Assembly: GCA_041394605.1 (NCBI GenBank)
Contig: JAWKHX010000010.1
Span: 62,001-126,000 of the forward strand
Source: UBA668 sp041394605
GTDB lineage: Bacteria; Actinomycetota; Acidimicrobiia; Acidimicrobiales; Ilumatobacteraceae
Direction of reading: 5' to 3'
DNA length: 64,000 nucleotides
Shown: piece by piece, positions 11,745-20,220 of the stretch
How positions within the stretch are numbered: position 1 is the first letter of the stretch
Layout of the letters: every line of letters begins with the position of its first letter
Notes under the pieces: generated by a model
The model's input: the letters and a program-made list of their open reading frames with translations, nothing else
Told to the model about the DNA's origin: nothing
Database searches by the model: none
Made by a program: the position numbers and the translations under genes

Positions 11745-12642
11745 TCTCCCGCATCCGCTACATGTTCCGCGAGATGTGGGCCAGCCTGTCGCGCCAGCTC
11801 ACGCTCACGTTCGCCGCGATCATCACTGCCACCGTGTCGTTGTTCCTGTTCGGCATGACCCTGCTCATCCAGCGGGCGTTCGACAACCAGCTCAGCGAGT
11901 GGACCGGCGGCGTGGAGATGATCGTGTACGTCAAGCACGGCGCCGCGGTGGACGAGGTGGAGTTCATCCGGCCCAGCTGGACGCGCAGGACACGCTGATC
12001 GAGACGGTCGACTACTGCGACGAGGCGTGCACGTACGCCGATGCCCAGAAGGTGTTCGCCGCGGACACCGACGTCCTGGAGTTGCTGACCCCGGACATCA
12101 TCCCGTCGTCGTTCAAGCTCAAACCGGTGGACACCGACAGCGGGACGGCATTGAAGTCCCTGAAGGATCTTGTGACCCAACTTCCCAACGTCATCGACGT
12201 GAAGACACCGGACGAAGCGGTGGCGGTACTGGGCGAGCTGAAGAGCTTCTTCGGGCCGCGCACGCTGGTGATGGCACTCGTGCTGCTGTTCGCGTCGGCG
12301 CTGCTGATCTGGAACACCATCCGCACGGCCATGTTCGCCAGACGAAGAGAGATCGAGGTGATGAAGTTGGTGGGTGCCACCAACTGGTTCATCCGATTGC
12401 CCTTCATGCTCGAGGGTCTCTTGCAAGGCGTCATCGGTGGCGTGCTCGGCAGTGGCGCGCTGCTGTTCATGAACGCGGACTGGACGTCCGGCATGGAGGC
12501 CATCGACTCCAACGCGGGCATCAAGGGGTTCGTGGTCACCGACGGCTACCCGTGGTGGGTCTGTCTGTGGATGGTGCTGCTGGGCGCGCTGGTGGGGGCC
12601 GTGGGCTCCGGCACGGCGGCCAGCAAGTTCCTCGACGTGTAG
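11741..12642 (+). CDS. ftsX: Cell division permease-like protein FtsX (apparent one-base deletion)
   Basis: Membrane partner of FtsE, about 300 residues. The N-terminal part reads MISRIRYMFREMWASLSRQ, then the first membrane helix, then the external domain starting GGVEMIVYV. This frame stops at TGA about base 11996. The rest (DTLIETVDYCDEACTYADA to KFLDV) is in another frame, with the paired cysteines of the actinobacterial external domain and three more helices. One added G after 11971 (CGGCCC to CGGGCCC) joins both as RAQLDAQDT, exactly what the family predicts. It is thus either a sequence error or a broken gene. smpB, which often follows ftsX, is not here. Confidence 0.9.
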
Positions 12643-12673
12643 CCTGGCCTCGGGCCTGCGGCAGTGGCGCGCC

Positions 12674-12686
12674 TATCGTCGCCGCC
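12674..12686 (+). promoter_or_regulatory. -10 box TATCGT, leaderless spacing
   Basis: TATCGT at 12674-12679, 7 bases before the ATG at 12687 of the crotonase gene; no ribosome-binding site. Confidence 0.5.
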
Positions 12687-13562
12687 ATGAGCCCCAGCGC
12701 AGACTTCACCCAGATCGTCTACGAGGTCAGCGACCACGTCGCCACCATCACCCTCAACCGGCCGGACCAGCTGAACGCGTTCACGGGCGTGATGATGCGG
12801 GAGATGATCGCTGCGTTCGACCTGATCGACGCGGACGATGAGGTGCGGGTGGTCATCGTCACCGGCGCGGGGCGCGGCTTCTGCGCTGGCGCGGACCTCA
12901 GCAGTGGCGGGGAGACGTTCAGTCGCGGTGGCAGCGACGAGATCCCCGAGGACGTCGGGGTGCCCCGTGACGGTGGCGGCCTGGTGAGCCTGCGGATCTT
13001 CGAGTGCAAGAAGCCGGTGATCGCCGCGATCAACGGCCCGGCGGTGGGCGTGGGCGTCACCATGACCCTGCCGATGGACATCCGCCTCGCCAGCGAGAAC
13101 GCTCGCTTCGGGTTCGTGTTCGCTCGCCGCGGCATTGTGCCCGAGGCCTGCTCGTCGTGGTTCCTGCCGCGCCTGGTGGGCATCAGCCAGGCCACCGAGT
13201 GGTGCTACACGGGGCGGGTGTTCCCCGCGGCCGAGGCACTGGCTGGCGGCCTGGTGCGCAGCGTGCACGCGCCGGAGGACCTGCTGCCCGCGGCGCGGGC
13301 CATCGCTGCCGAGATCGCCGAGAACACGGCGCCGGTCAGCGTGGCGCTGACCCGCCAGATGCTGTGGCGGATGCTCGGCGCGTCGCACCCGATGGAGGCC
13401 CACCGTGCGGACTCCCGTGGCATCCTCGAGCGCGGCCGCAGCGCCGACGCGAAGGAAGGTGTGGTGAGCTTCCTGGAGAAGCGGCCGCCGGCGTTCCCCG
13501 TGAAGGTCAGCGACGGCCTGCCGGACATCTTCCCTTCCTACGAGACTCCAAAGTTTTCGTAA
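12687..13562 (+). CDS. Enoyl-CoA hydratase/isomerase family protein
   Basis: A 291-residue crotonase-fold enzyme acting on acyl-CoA thioesters. The oxyanion-hole segments are GRGFCAGADLSS (about residues 65-76) and the glycine-rich NGPAVGVGVTMTLPMDIRLA. The acidic position for water activation reads RRGIVPEACSSWFLPRLVG, with one Glu retained. The C-terminus (EGVVSFLEKRPPAFPVKVS) is longer than typical short-chain hydratases, resembling the crotonase/enoyl-CoA hydratase group of actinobacteria. The substrate is not clear. The start follows a TATCGT box with leaderless spacing. Confidence 0.88.
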   Translation: MSPSADFTQIVYEVSDHVATITLNRPDQLNAFTGVMMREMIAAFDLIDADDEVRVVIVTGAGRGFCAGADLSSGGETFSRGGSDEIPEDVGVPRDGGGLVSLRIFECKKPVIAAINGPAVGVGVTMTLPMDIRLASENARFGFVFARRGIVPEACSSWFLPRLVGISQATEWCYTGRVFPAAEALAGGLVRSVHAPEDLLPAARAIAAEIAENTAPVSVALTRQMLWRMLGASHPMEAHRADSRGILERGRSADAKEGVVSFLEKRPPAFPVKVSDGLPDIFPSYETPKFS

Positions 13563-13631
13563 AGGTCCTCTCAAGGCGCGCCGACAATCTGTGTGCGTAC
13601 ACGCCACGTGCACGTTGATCGGAGGACGAAG

Positions 13632-13850
13632 ATGAGCGCCGTGATGACCCGGGTGACTGCCGGTGATGTGATCGAGATGAGCCTGGACGGTGCCGCGATG
13701 TCGGCGCTCGTGCTGCTGGCCAACGACGAGTTCGTGATTCTCGACCCGTGCGACGGCCGCACCCCGCTGGTGGTGCACATCGAGGAACTGGGCCGCGCCA
13801 GCGTCTTCCACGACCTCGACGACTTCGATCAATTCGGCGCCGTCGCCTGA
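13632..13850 (+). CDS. Small hypothetical protein (72 aa)
   Basis: A 72-residue acidic protein (MSAVMTRVTAGDVIEMSLDG...FDQFGAVA) with a strong GGAGG ribosome-binding site 8 bases before the ATG. The predicted strands (VIEMSL, ALVLLANDEFVIL, PLVVHIEEL) suggest a small beta-rich fold. I do not recognise the family. It ends 18 bases before the haemoglobin gene, which has its own -10 box placed across the stop region. Confidence 0.65.
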   Translation: MSAVMTRVTAGDVIEMSLDGAAMSALVLLANDEFVILDPCDGRTPLVVHIEELGRASVFHDLDDFDQFGAVA

Positions 13851-13856
13851 GCGCCG

Positions 13857-13868
13857 TAGCCTGACGGC
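13857..13868 (+). promoter_or_regulatory. -10 box TAGCCT, leaderless spacing
   Basis: TAGCCT at 13857-13862, 6 bases before the GTG start at 13869 of the truncated haemoglobin. Confidence 0.55.
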
Positions 13869-14279
13869 GTGAGTGCCGATCAGGAGATCACGGTGTACGA
13901 GGCGGCCGGCGGGCTGCCGTTCTTCGAGCGGCTGGTCGCGGCCTTCTACGAAGGCCTGCGCTACGACCCCGTGCTGCGGCCCCTGTACCCGGAGGACGAC
14001 ATGGACGGTGCGGAGCGGCGTCTGGTGCTGTTCCTCGCCCAGTACTGGGGCGGCCCCACCACCTACATGGAGGAGCGTGGCCACCCGATGCTGCGGGCCC
14101 GCCACATGCCCTTCGAGATCGGCCCGCGAGAGCGCGATCACTGGCTGCTGCACATGGCGGCGGCGGTGGAACGGGAGACCGAACCGGGTCCGATTCGTGA
14201 CGCGCTGATGGACTACTTCGTGCCGGCAGCGGAGCACCTCCGCAACGACGGCATGCAGCGCACCATCCCGCCCGCCTGA
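13869..14279 (+). CDS. glbO: Group II truncated haemoglobin (GlbO-type)
   Basis: A 136-residue haem protein. The order FFERLVAAFYEGLRYDPVLRPLYP, then LFLAQYWGGPTTYMEERGHP, then LRARHMPF is that of group II (trHbO) globins. His79 in RARHMPF is the expected proximal ligand, Tyr in QYWGGPTTY fits the distal/CD positions, and the conserved Trp is in RDHWLLHM. Group II globins bind O2 tightly and are linked to respiration or protection from nitric oxide and peroxide. It is convergent with purU. Confidence 0.92.
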   Translation: MSADQEITVYEAAGGLPFFERLVAAFYEGLRYDPVLRPLYPEDDMDGAERRLVLFLAQYWGGPTTYMEERGHPMLRARHMPFEIGPRERDHWLLHMAAAVERETEPGPIRDALMDYFVPAAEHLRNDGMQRTIPPA

Positions 14280-14298
14280 CAGCGGCGCCGTCGCTCGC

Positions 14299-15153
14299 TC
14301 AGCTGAAGACGACGGTCTTGTTGCCGTAGACCAGCACCCGGTGCTCCAGGTGGGCGCGCACCGCCGTGGCCAGCACGATGGTCTCCAGATCGCGGCCCTT
14401 GCGGGTGAGGCTGGCGACGTCGTCGCGGTGGGTGGCCCGGTCCACCGACTGCTCGATGATCGGGCCTTCGTCGAGATCCTCGGTGACGTAGTGGGCGGTG
14501 GCGCCGATCAGCTTCACGCCGCGGTCGTACGCCTGGCGGTATGGGTTGGCGCCGATGAACGCGGGCAGGAACGAGTGGTGGATGTTGATGATCCGCCGGG
14601 GGAACGCCTCCACCACGAAGCTGGGCAGGATCTGCATGTAGCGGGCCAGCACGATGGTGTCCGGCTGCAGGTCGCGCAGGGTAGAAAGCACGGCCTGCTG
14701 CTGGGCGGCCTTGTCGGCGGGGTCCACGGGCAGGTGGTGGTACGGAACGCCCATGTGGTGGCAGATCCCGGCGTGGTCCGGGTGGTTGGCGATCACCGCC
14801 ACCAGGTCGGCGGCCAGTTCGCCGGTGCGCCAGCGGGTCAGCAGGTCGTACAGGCAGTGCGGCTGCTTGCTGGCGAGGAGGACCACGCGCTGGCGCTGGT
14901 CGGTGAAGCGCAGGTCCACCTCCATGGTGAACTGCTCGGCCACCGGGCGGAACTCGTCGAGGATGTCCTCGCGTGGGAGGTCCAGACCGTCGAGCGCGAA
15001 CTCCACCCGCTGGAAGAAGATGCCTTCCACAGCATCGGTGTGCTGCTCGGCATGGACGATGTTGCCACCGTGGGCAGCGATGAAGTTGGCGACGGCTGCC
15101 ACGACGCCGGGGCGGTCGGGGCAGGTGAGGAGCATGACGGCGGTGCCGGGCAT
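14299..15153 (-). CDS. purU: Formyltetrahydrofolate deformylase
   Basis: A 284-residue enzyme releasing formate from 10-formyl-THF, feeding PurT or balancing one-carbon pools. An N-terminal ACT domain (TCPDRPGVVAAVANFIAAHGG) precedes a formyltransferase domain with the catalytic His in NIHHSFLPAFIGANPY and the Asp in VTEDLDEGPIIEQ. The ATG at 15153 was chosen because AAGGAT lies at ribosome-binding distance and the upstream methyltransferase stops only 4 bases earlier. It is last in the menB–methyltransferase–purU operon. Confidence 0.95.
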   Translation of the reverse strand: MPGTAVMLLTCPDRPGVVAAVANFIAAHGGNIVHAEQHTDAVEGIFFQRVEFALDGLDLPREDILDEFRPVAEQFTMEVDLRFTDQRQRVVLLASKQPHCLYDLLTRWRTGELAADLVAVIANHPDHAGICHHMGVPYHHLPVDPADKAAQQQAVLSTLRDLQPDTIVLARYMQILPSFVVEAFPRRIINIHHSFLPAFIGANPYRQAYDRGVKLIGATAHYVTEDLDEGPIIEQSVDRATHRDDVASLTRKGRDLETIVLATAVRAHLEHRVLVYGNKTVVFS

Positions 15154-15157
15154 CGGG

Positions 15158-15976
15158 TCATCCTTGCGGGCGGAGCGCATAGCAGGCAATTGCGCTGGCG
15201 GCGGCAGCATTCAGCGAGTCCACCCCCGGCGCCATGGGGATGCGAGCGCGGACAGCGGCGGCGGCCATGGTGGCGTCGGCCAGGCCGGCGCGCTCGCTGC
15301 CGATGAGGACGGCGACCCTGGCCGTGCCGAGGGAAGCGGCCACGTCGTCGAGCGCAGGTGCCTCGGCGGCGGGGGTGAGGGCCACGATGACCCAGCCCCG
15401 CTCGCGCATCGCCGCCAGTGGCTCGGTGAGGTGGCGGGCGCGGGCCCAGGGCATGCGGACGGCGGTGCCCATCGAGACTCGCAGCGAGCGGCGGGCCAGC
15501 GGGTCGGCGCTGGTGCCGTCCACCAGCAGTCCGTCCCAGCCGAGGCCGGTGGCGTTGCGGACGATGCTGCCCACGTTGGCCGGGTTGTCCACGGCCTCCA
15601 CCACGACCAGCCGCCGGGTGGTGGCGATGAGGCCGTCGACCGTGCGCCGGGGTGGGCGGTGGAACACGGCGACGATGGCCAGGGGCACGCCGAGGCCGGT
15701 GACCATCGCTCGGACCCGGTCGCCGCCGGCATAGACGGGCACGTCGGTGGCGAAGCGGTCGGTGACGGCGGGCGGGCGGGCCGCGTCCACCAGCACGGCG
15801 TGAGGGCGGCACCCGGCGTCCAGCGCCCGCTCCACCACCAGGTCGCCTTCGGCCATGAACAGGCCCTGGCCGTCGTCCGCCCGGCGGTCGACGCGGTTGG
15901 CCAGGCCACGCTCGTTGCGGCGGAAGACCTCCAGGCGCGGGTCGCCGGCGTCGTCGATCGGGGTCAGCGTCCGCAT
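15158..15976 (-). CDS. TrmH/SpoU-family RNA 2'-O-methyltransferase
   Basis: A 272-residue SAM-dependent methyltransferase with a trefoil-knot fold acting on rRNA or tRNA ribose. The N-terminal substrate-binding domain spans about residues 1-105. Motif 1 is NPANVGSIVRNA, motif 2 is VLIGSERAGL and motif 3 is MAPGVDSLNAAAASAIACY, all three diagnostic of the SpoU family. The exact target nucleotide is not visible. It lies 28 bases after menB and 4 bases before purU, so an operon is likely. Confidence 0.88.
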   Translation of the reverse strand: MRTLTPIDDAGDPRLEVFRRNERGLANRVDRRADDGQGLFMAEGDLVVERALDAGCRPHAVLVDAARPPAVTDRFATDVPVYAGGDRVRAMVTGLGVPLAIVAVFHRPPRRTVDGLIATTRRLVVVEAVDNPANVGSIVRNATGLGWDGLLVDGTSADPLARRSLRVSMGTAVRMPWARARHLTEPLAAMRERGWVIVALTPAAEAPALDDVAASLGTARVAVLIGSERAGLADATMAAAAVRARIPMAPGVDSLNAAAASAIACYALRPQG

Positions 15977-16004
15977 GTCGCGCCGTGGCTGTGCCGGCTC
16001 GCCG

Positions 16005-16934
16005 TCAGAAGTGCCAGGGGTACGGGCTCCAGTCCGGGTCGCGCTTCTCCAGGAAGCTGTCCCGGCCCTCCTGGGCCTCGTCGGTGCCATAGGCCAGGCG
16101 GGTGGCTTCGCCGGCGAACACCTGCTGGCCCACCAGGCCATCGTCGATCAGGTTGAACGCGAACTTCAGCATCCGCTGGGCCGTGGGACTCTTGCCGTTG
16201 ATCTCCTTGGCCCACTGCAGCGCTTCACGCTCGAGGTCGGCGTGGGGGTAGACGGCGTTCACCGCGCCCATCGCGTGCATCTCGTCGGCGCTGTACGTGC
16301 GGCCGAGGAAGAAGATCTCGCGGGCGAACTTCTGCCCCACCTGGCGGGCGAGGTAGGCGCTGCCGAAGCCGCCGTCGAAGCTGGCCACGTCGGCGTCGGT
16401 CTGCTTGAACTTGGCGTGCTCGCGGCTGGCCAGGGTGAGGTCGCTGACCACGTGCAGGCTGTGCCCGCCTCCGGCCGCCCAGCCGTTGACGACGCTGATG
16501 ACGACCTTGGGCATGAAGCGGATCAGCCGTTGCACCTCGAGGATGTGCAGCCGGCCCGCACGGCCGGGCTCGATGGCGTCAGCGGTCTCGCCCACCTGCC
16601 CGTCGGCGCCCTCGGCGGTGTACTTGTAGCCGTCCTTGCCGCGGATGCGCTGGTCGCCGCCGCTGCAGAAGGCCCAGCCGCCGTCCTTGGTCGACGGGCC
16701 GTTGCCGGTGAGCAGCACGCAACCCACGTCGGTGCTCTGACGGGCGTGGTCCAGCGCCGTGTACAGCTGGTCCACCGTGCGGGGGCGGAAGGCGTTGCGC
16801 ACCTCGGGTCGGTTGAAGGCGATCCGCACGGTGCCGTGCTCCACCGCCCGGTGGTAGGTGATGTCGTCGAAGGCGAACCCCGGCACCTCGCGCCACGCCG
16901 CCGGGTCGAAGATCTCGCTGACCTGTTCCGTCAT
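16005..16934 (-). CDS. menB: 1,4-dihydroxy-2-naphthoyl-CoA synthase (menaquinone biosynthesis)
   Basis: A 309-residue crotonase-fold enzyme closing the naphthoquinone ring of O-succinylbenzoyl-CoA. MenB-specific blocks are FNRPEVRNAFRPRTVDQLY, the segment FCSGGDQRIRG, NGWAAGGGHSLHVVSDLTLAS, and the catalytic stretch DADVASFDGGFGSAYLARQ, and it ends in DPDWSPYPWHF. The start follows a TAGCAT box with 7-base leaderless spacing. It is the first gene of a three-gene operon and the only menaquinone gene in this window. Confidence 0.95.
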   Translation of the reverse strand: MTEQVSEIFDPAAWREVPGFAFDDITYHRAVEHGTVRIAFNRPEVRNAFRPRTVDQLYTALDHARQSTDVGCVLLTGNGPSTKDGGWAFCSGGDQRIRGKDGYKYTAEGADGQVGETADAIEPGRAGRLHILEVQRLIRFMPKVVISVVNGWAAGGGHSLHVVSDLTLASREHAKFKQTDADVASFDGGFGSAYLARQVGQKFAREIFFLGRTYSADEMHAMGAVNAVYPHADLEREALQWAKEINGKSPTAQRMLKFAFNLIDDGLVGQQVFAGEATRLAYGTDEAQEGRDSFLEKRDPDWSPYPWHF

Positions 16935-16947
16935 GCCCGCCATGCTA
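16935..16947 (-). promoter_or_regulatory. menB -10 box TAGCAT, leaderless spacing
   Basis: TAGCAT on the minus strand (16947-16942), 7 bases before the menB ATG at 16934. Confidence 0.55.
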
Positions 16948-16950
16948 CGA

Positions 16951-16994
16951 GTTGGAGGGTTTCGTGCTCGGAGGGGTGCACCAAACCCTCCGAC
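16951..16994. repeat. Intergenic palindromic repeat, copy A
   Basis: Arms GTTGGAGGGTTT (16951-16962) and AAACCCTCCGAC (16983-16994) pair over 12 bp with one G-U; the 20-base loop contains GCTCGGAGG. It lies between the divergent menB and alpha/beta-hydrolase promoters, so it is not a terminator in the usual sense. The right arm and flank (CTCCGACCTGG) recur in copies C and D. Confidence 0.7.
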
Positions 16995-17020
16995 CTGGGT
17001 GTGTTGGCGCGGGGGCGTAG

Positions 17021-17033
17021 TACGGTCCGGGCC
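17021..17033 (+). promoter_or_regulatory. -10 box TACGGT, leaderless spacing
   Basis: TACGGT at 17021-17026, 7 bases before the ATG at 17034. Confidence 0.55.
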
Positions 17034-17819
17034 ATGTCGTACGCAGACGTCAACGGGCAGCGGCTCTACCACGAGGACACGGGGGGCGACGGGCCGGCCG
17101 TCATCCTGTCCCACGGCTTCCTCATGGACCACGAGATGTTCGCCCCTCAGGTGGAGGCGTTGCGCGGCCAGTACCGGGTGATCACCTGGGACGAACGGGC
17201 CTTCGGGCTCACCGAGTGGGACGGCCAGCCGTTCACCTACTGGGATTCCGCGGCGGACTGCCTGGGCCTGCTGGACCACCTGGGTATCGACCGCGCCGTC
17301 GTCGGCGGGATGAGCCAGGGCGGGTTCCTGTCGCTACGGGCCGCGCTCACTGCGCCGGACCGCGTGCGAGCGCTGATCCTGCTGGACACCCAGGCCGGCG
17401 GCGAGGCCCCCGAGAAGGTGGAACTGTACAAGGGCATGATCGACACCTGGCTGGCCGTTGGGGCCGTGCAGGAACTGGCCGAGGTGGTGGCCAACATCAT
17501 CATCGCCGACCGCGTGGAGAACCCGAAGTGGATCGCCAAGTGGCAGGCTGCGCCGAACGAGCCGATGGCCGAGGCCGGCGCGTGCCTGTTCGGGCGGGAC
17601 GACATCACCGGCCGGCTGGGCGAGATCACCTGCCCGGCCCTCGTGGTCCACGGCACGGAGGACACAGCGATCGAGATGGAACTGGCCGAGGCCCTGGCGG
17701 CGGGCCTCCCCGGCAGCGGGCCGGTGGTCAAGGTCGGGGGCGCGCACGCCGCCAACCTCACCAACCCGGGGCCGGTGAATGCCGCCATCATCGACTTCCT
17801 GGCGGGCCTGCCCGCGTGA
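17034..17819 (+). CDS. Alpha/beta hydrolase
   Basis: A 261-residue cytoplasmic hydrolase. The oxyanion region is SHGFLMDHEMF, the nucleophile elbow is GMSQGG with Ser94, the acid is near VVHGTEDTAIEME, and the histidine is in GGAHAANLTNP. No substrate can be assigned. The stop TGA overlaps the cofE GTG as GTGA, so the two are translationally coupled; the link with F420 metabolism is only by position. Confidence 0.85.
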   Translation: MSYADVNGQRLYHEDTGGDGPAVILSHGFLMDHEMFAPQVEALRGQYRVITWDERAFGLTEWDGQPFTYWDSAADCLGLLDHLGIDRAVVGGMSQGGFLSLRAALTAPDRVRALILLDTQAGGEAPEKVELYKGMIDTWLAVGAVQELAEVVANIIIADRVENPKWIAKWQAAPNEPMAEAGACLFGRDDITGRLGEITCPALVVHGTEDTAIEMELAEALAAGLPGSGPVVKVGGAHAANLTNPGPVNAAIIDFLAGLPA

Positions 17820-18568
17820 GCACCCTGCACATCTCCGGCGTCGAGGGGCTGCCGGAAATCATCCCCGGCACCGACCTGGCGGCCGCCATTCTCGCCGCCG
17901 CCCAGTCCACCGGCGTGCCGCTGGCCGACGGCGACATCCTCGTGGTCACCTCGAAGATCGTCTCCAAGGCGGAAGGCCGCACGGTGGAACTGGCCGACAT
18001 CGAACCGTCGCCGTTCGCTCTCCAGTGGTCGGCGCAGTGGGCCAAGGACCCTGCGATCGTGGAGATCGTGCTGCGCGAGTCCAAGCGGATCGTGCGCCAA
18101 CTCGGGCCGGTCCTCATCACCGAGACCCATCACGGGTTCGTGTGCGCGAACAGCGGCGTCGACCAGTCGTCCAGCGGCGCTCACGGCCGGGCCGTGCTGC
18201 TGCCGGTGGACCCGGACGCCTCCGCCCGCCGCATCCGGGATGGCCTGCGGGCCGCCGGCCTGGACGTCGCCGTCATCATCAGCGACACGTTCGGCCGGGC
18301 CTGGCGGGAAGGCCAGACCGACATCGCCATCGGCATCGCCGGCATGCAGCCGATCCTCAGCTACATCGGCCAGGTGGACCCCCATGGGCACGAGTTCCAG
18401 GTGCAGGCGCTGTGCACCGCCGACGAACTGGCGGCGGCGGCCGAATTGGTGAAGGGCAATGTGTCGCGCGTGCCGGTGGCCATCGTGCGGGGCTACGCCT
18501 GGGAGGCCGACGACACTGCCACGATCGCGCCGGTGCTGCGCGACCAGTCGCGGGACCTGTTCCGGTGA
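17816..18568 (+). CDS. cofE: Coenzyme F420-0:L-glutamate ligase
   Basis: A 250-residue GTP-dependent ligase that adds glutamates to F420-0. Family blocks are VVTSKIVSKAEGR (residues about 42-54), the segment GFVCANSGVDQSS, the metal and nucleotide region ISDTFGRAWREGQTDIAIG, and SYIGQVDPHGHEFQVQ. It is the stand-alone CofE length; the nitroreductase-like second domain of actinobacterial FbiB is missing. It starts with GTG overlapping the upstream stop and its own stop overlaps the next GTG, making a tight three-gene unit. The LLM oxidoreductase at 29.3-30.5 kb could be an F420 user, but this is speculation. Confidence 0.93.
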   Translation: MSTLHISGVEGLPEIIPGTDLAAAILAAAQSTGVPLADGDILVVTSKIVSKAEGRTVELADIEPSPFALQWSAQWAKDPAIVEIVLRESKRIVRQLGPVLITETHHGFVCANSGVDQSSSGAHGRAVLLPVDPDASARRIRDGLRAAGLDVAVIISDTFGRAWREGQTDIAIGIAGMQPILSYIGQVDPHGHEFQVQALCTADELAAAAELVKGNVSRVPVAIVRGYAWEADDTATIAPVLRDQSRDLFR

Positions 18569-19071
18569 GCCGCGGCGACCGGCTGGAGGTCAGCCGCACG
18601 ATTGCCGCCCCGGCGGACCGGCTGTACGCCATGGTCAGCGACCTGCCGCGGATGGGGGAGTGGTCCTCGGAGAACACCGGCGGCAAGTGGGTGAAGGGTG
18701 CCACCGGGCCGGTCGTCGGCGCCCGCTTCAAGGGCGCCAACCGCAACGGCTGGCGGCGCTGGAGCACCAACGTCACCGTGGTGGAGGCCGACCCCGGCCG
18801 GGCGTTCGTGTTCGACGTCACCTCGATGGGCCTGGGTGTGGCCCGCTGGGGCTATCGGTTCCATCCCGCCGACGACGCCGCCGGCGCCAACGGCCCGGCC
18901 GCACCCTCGACCCACGTCACCGAGTTCTGGGAGGACCATCGCAGCCCGGTGATCGCCCGCATCACGGGTCTGGCCGTCGGCGTGGCGGACCGCACCGTGC
19001 ACAACCGGGCCGGCATGGACGCCACCCTGGCTGCGCTGGCCGCGGCCGTGGAGTCACCCGCCGGCCGCTGA
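18565..19071 (+). CDS. SRPBCC-family protein (polyketide cyclase/dehydrase-like)
   Basis: A 168-residue START-like protein. It opens with the typical LEVSRTIAAPADRLYAMVSDLPRMGEWS and has the long C-terminal helix (TVHNRAGMDATLAALAAAVE). Such proteins hold hydrophobic ligands in a helix-grip cavity; the ligand is unknown. The GTG start overlaps the cofE stop as GTGA. It is convergent with the GDPD-like gene, with only 4 bases between the stops. Confidence 0.82.
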   Translation: MSRGDRLEVSRTIAAPADRLYAMVSDLPRMGEWSSENTGGKWVKGATGPVVGARFKGANRNGWRRWSTNVTVVEADPGRAFVFDVTSMGLGVARWGYRFHPADDAAGANGPAAPSTHVTEFWEDHRSPVIARITGLAVGVADRTVHNRAGMDATLAALAAAVESPAGR

Positions 19072-19075
19072 GGTG

Positions 19076-20212
19076 TCAGCCCTGGGCGGCCAGGTACTCG
19101 GCCACGGCGGCCACGCCCTGCGCGGGGAAGTTGATGTTGAGCCCCTGGATGCCCTGGTCCAGGAAGTCCAGGTACGCGGCCTGGTTCTCGAGCGCCCGAT
19201 CGTTGGGCCACACCCAGATGACGTAGCCCGCGTCGATCGAGGCGGTGACGAGTTCCGGCGTGATCACGGTGAGGCCGCTGTACTCCGGCGGAAGCTGGAG
19301 GATGCGCATGCCGTCCGGCACGGGCGTGCCGTCGAGCACCCATGAGGTCAGCACGCCGAGGCCGGGGGAGACCTCGATGTCGGGAGCGATCGTGTGGAAG
19401 TAGGACACGATCTCGTCGTCGAACGAGGCGACCACCGAGGCCTGGGCGCGATCCGTGTCGTGGAGCACCTGCGCCAGCACGTCCGCCGCGGCCCGGGCGG
19501 CGTCGCCGGAGCCCTTGATCTCGATGTTCAGCGGGATGGTGGGGAACCGCTCGATCAGCATCGGCAGTGTGGGCAGCACGAAGTCGTCGGCGGTGTAGCC
19601 ATCGGGCGGGGGCACGGCGCCGGTGCGGATGCCGCGGTACAGGTACTCGTCGTCGGGTCGGTCGCGGCAGTCGCTGCACGCCGACGTGAACCAGTAGGCG
19701 GCGTCGAGCGTGTTGATCTCCGCGTAGGTCAGGTCGGCGACGGCGCCGGTGCCGCTGGTGTTGCGGTCCACCGTGTCGTCGTGCTGCACCAGCAGTTGGC
19801 CGTCGCCGGTGAGGAGCACGTTGAGGTCCAGCACGTCCACGCCGGCCTTCACACTCTCCCCGAAGGCGAACAGGGTGCTGGCGGGGAATTCGTCCTCCCC
19901 GGCGGTGTGGGCCAGCACGATCGGCCGGCCCAGCGTCAACAACTCGTCGATCGTGGCGGCGTACACCGGTGCCGGCTCGGTGGTGTGGGCGGCAGTGGTG
20001 GGGGCAACCGTGGTCGGCGCTTCGGTGGCGGTGGCGGTGGCCTCGACGCTGCTGGTGGTGGGTGCGGCGCTGGACGGCGCCACGGAGTCGGCAGTGTCGG
20101 TGGCGTCATCACCCGAGCATGCCGCCAGCAGGGCGACGGCGATCAGAGCGACGGCACGGCCGGCGCCACCTCGGCCGGGACGGGTTCGGGGAGGGGAGTG
20201 GGGGCGGAGCAT
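19076..20212 (-). CDS. Lipoprotein, glycerophosphodiester phosphodiesterase-like with altered active site
   Basis: A 378-residue protein with a lipoprotein signal (lipobox LLAAC, about residues 30-34), a Ser/Thr/Ala-rich linker and a GDPD-type TIM barrel. Family positions are recognisable but changed: the usual HRG is AHTAGEDEFPAS, the ExD metal pair is DLN in VDVLDLNVLL, while VQHDDTVDRNTSG keeps the second His-Asp. Later blocks, LNIEIKGSGD and VVASFDDEIV, fit GDPD. It may hydrolyse a different diester, or bind rather than cleave. It starts 8 bases after the Ig-like lipoprotein gene and is surely in its operon. Confidence 0.8.
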   Translation of the reverse strand: MLRPHSPPRTRPGRGGAGRAVALIAVALLAACSGDDATDTADSVAPSSAAPTTSSVEATATATEAPTTVAPTTAAHTTEPAPVYAATIDELLTLGRPIVLAHTAGEDEFPASTLFAFGESVKAGVDVLDLNVLLTGDGQLLVQHDDTVDRNTSGTGAVADLTYAEINTLDAAYWFTSACSDCRDRPDDEYLYRGIRTGAVPPPDGYTADDFVLPTLPMLIERFPTIPLNIEIKGSGDAARAAADVLAQVLHDTDRAQASVVASFDDEIVSYFHTIAPDIEVSPGLGVLTSWVLDGTPVPDGMRILQLPPEYSGLTVITPELVTASIDAGYVIWVWPNDRALENQAAYLDFLDQGIQGLNINFPAQGVAAVAEYLAAQG

Positions 20213-20220
20213 CGGGTTCC

